From NCBI GenBank assembly GCA_003158895.1, contig PMLO01000128.1:5428-26917 (forward strand): a stretch of DNA of 21,490 nt, read 5' to 3'. Each line of letters begins with the position of its first letter. The stretch's first letter is position 1. Positions 20,586 to 21,490 of the stretch are shown piece by piece. Position numbers and translations under genes: made by a program. The DNA is from Propionibacteriaceae bacterium (lineage in GTDB: Bacteria > Actinomycetota > Actinomycetes > Propionibacteriales > Propionibacteriaceae). The notes under the pieces were generated by a model. The model saw nothing but the letters and a program-made list of their open reading frames with translations. It was not told the DNA's origin and searched no databases.

Positions 20586-21490
20586 TGCCACGTCGCACCG
20601 ACATCCATTCGATCCTGGTCATCGGCTCCGGCCCGATCGTCATCGGCCAGGCGTGCGAGTTCGACTACTCCGGCACACAGGCGTGCCGCGTGCTGCGCGA
20701 GGAGGGCTTCCGGGTCATCCTCGTGAACTCCAACCCCGCGACGATCATGACCGACCCCGAGTTCGCCGACGCGACGTACGTCGAGCCGATCACCCCCGAG
20801 TATCTCGAGAAGGTCATCGCCCTCGAACGGCCTGACGCGCTGCTGGCCACGATGGGCGGCCAGACGGCGCTCAACGCAGCCGTCGCGCTGCACGAGAACG
20901 GCGTCCTGGAGAAGTACGGGGTCGAGCTGATCGGCGCGAACATCGACGCCATCCAGCGCGGCGAGAACCGCGAGTCGTTCAAGCAGGTCGTCGCCGAGCT
21001 CGACCTCCCCGGCGGCAAGGCGGAGACGGCGCGCTCGGTGATCTGTCACACGCTTCCCGAGGTCTTCGCTGCGGCGGAGGAGCTCGGCTACCCCGTGGTC
21101 GTGCGCCCCTCGTACACGATGGGCGGCGTCGGCTCCGGCTTCGCGCACTCTTCCGGAGAGCTCAGCCGGATCGCGGGCGTCGGCCTCGACGCGTCGCCGG
21201 TCACCGAGGTGCTCATCGAGGAGTCGATCCTCGGCTGGAAGGAGTACGAGCTCGAGGTGATGCGTGACCGCGCCGACAACGTGGTCATCGTCTGCTCGAT
21301 CGAGAACCTCGACCCGATGGGGGTCCACACCGGCGACTCGATCACGGTCGCGCCGGCCCTGACGCTCACCGACCGCGAGTACCAGTGGATGCGCGACGTC
21401 GGCATCGGCATCATCCGGGCGGTCGGTGTCGACACCGGCGGCTGCAACATCCAGTTCGCGATCAACCCCGACGATGGCCGCATGATCGTC
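20585..21490 (+). CDS. carB: Carbamoyl-phosphate synthase large subunit, N-terminal part (3' end outside window)
   Basis: The frame is open from ATG 20585 to the last base, giving the first 302 residues of CarB (normally about 1,100). It shows the N-terminal dinucleotide-like motif ILVIGSGPIVIGQACEFDYS, SNPATIMTDPEFAD, the LLATMGGQTALN block, and ATP-grasp motifs VVVRPSYTMGGVGSG and ESILGWKEYELEVMRD, then SIENLDPMGVHTGDSITVAP. This half phosphorylates bicarbonate and forms carbamate. No frameshift or missing residue was seen. The one-base TGATG overlap with carA indicates translational coupling for subunit balance. Confidence 0.97.
   Translation, partial: MPRRTDIHSILVIGSGPIVIGQACEFDYSGTQACRVLREEGFRVILVNSNPATIMTDPEFADATYVEPITPEYLEKVIALERPDALLATMGGQTALNAAVALHENGVLEKYGVELIGANIDAIQRGENRESFKQVVAELDLPGGKAETARSVICHTLPEVFAAAEELGYPVVVRPSYTMGGVGSGFAHSSGELSRIAGVGLDASPVTEVLIEESILGWKEYELEVMRDRADNVVIVCSIENLDPMGVHTGDSITVAPALTLTDREYQWMRDVGIGIIRAVGVDTGGCNIQFAINPDDGRMIV

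Overview
The window is high-GC DNA (about 70% by eye) with dense, short-spaced genes and GTG starts. It carries an actinobacterial gene set: a B12-dependent ribonucleotide reductase, a MoxR/DUF58/DUF4129 block, an efp-nusB pair, a TY-Chap/YbjN-type protein and carAB. At least four genes appear to be leaderless, with a TANNNT box 6-8 nt before the start codon, a habit common in Actinobacteria. The organism is most likely in class Actinomycetes, possibly Propionibacteriales; I cannot name the genus.

Layout. (1) 1-2944: the 3' end of nrdJ and a strong bidirectional terminator, a convergent PQ-loop membrane protein, a PlsC-like acyltransferase preceded by what looks like a decayed coding remnant, and a GNAT-type acyltransferase-domain protein. 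(2) 2949-5470: a divergent pair, a large GT-C/DUF2142-like membrane protein of clearly lower GC and a DUF4349 lipoprotein whose start is overlapped by a perfect 13-bp inverted repeat; a terminator follows. (3) 5494-9661: a tight five-gene operon (DUF4129 protein, small membrane protein, MoxR AAA+ ATPase, DUF58 protein, membrane protein) joined by ATGA/GTGA/TGATG overlaps; probably a cell-envelope or metal-centre chaperone system. (4) 9688-15676: an M20 amidohydrolase divergent from a sugar-catabolic cluster made of a PfkB (KdgK-like) kinase, a three-copy 22-bp tandem repeat, an FGGY kinase, a xylose-isomerase-like TIM-barrel protein and a SorC-family regulator. (5) 15702-18236: a short DedA-like protein divergent from an AEC transporter followed by a TY-Chap/YbjN-type protein, with a 15-bp tandem repeat in the divergent promoter region. 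(6) 18356-21490: efp, nusB, carA and the 5' part of carB.

How the genes work together. In the sugar cluster an aldose-ketose isomerase and a ketose kinase are translationally coupled and followed by their probable regulator, the same logic as xylAB, but the substrate is unknown and no transporter or aldolase is present. carA and carB overlap by one base and make the two subunits of carbamoyl-phosphate synthetase. efp and nusB are the usual actinobacterial pair, but the pyrR/pyrB/pyrC block often found before carA in this phylum is absent. No tRNA, rRNA, CRISPR array, insertion sequence or phage gene was seen.
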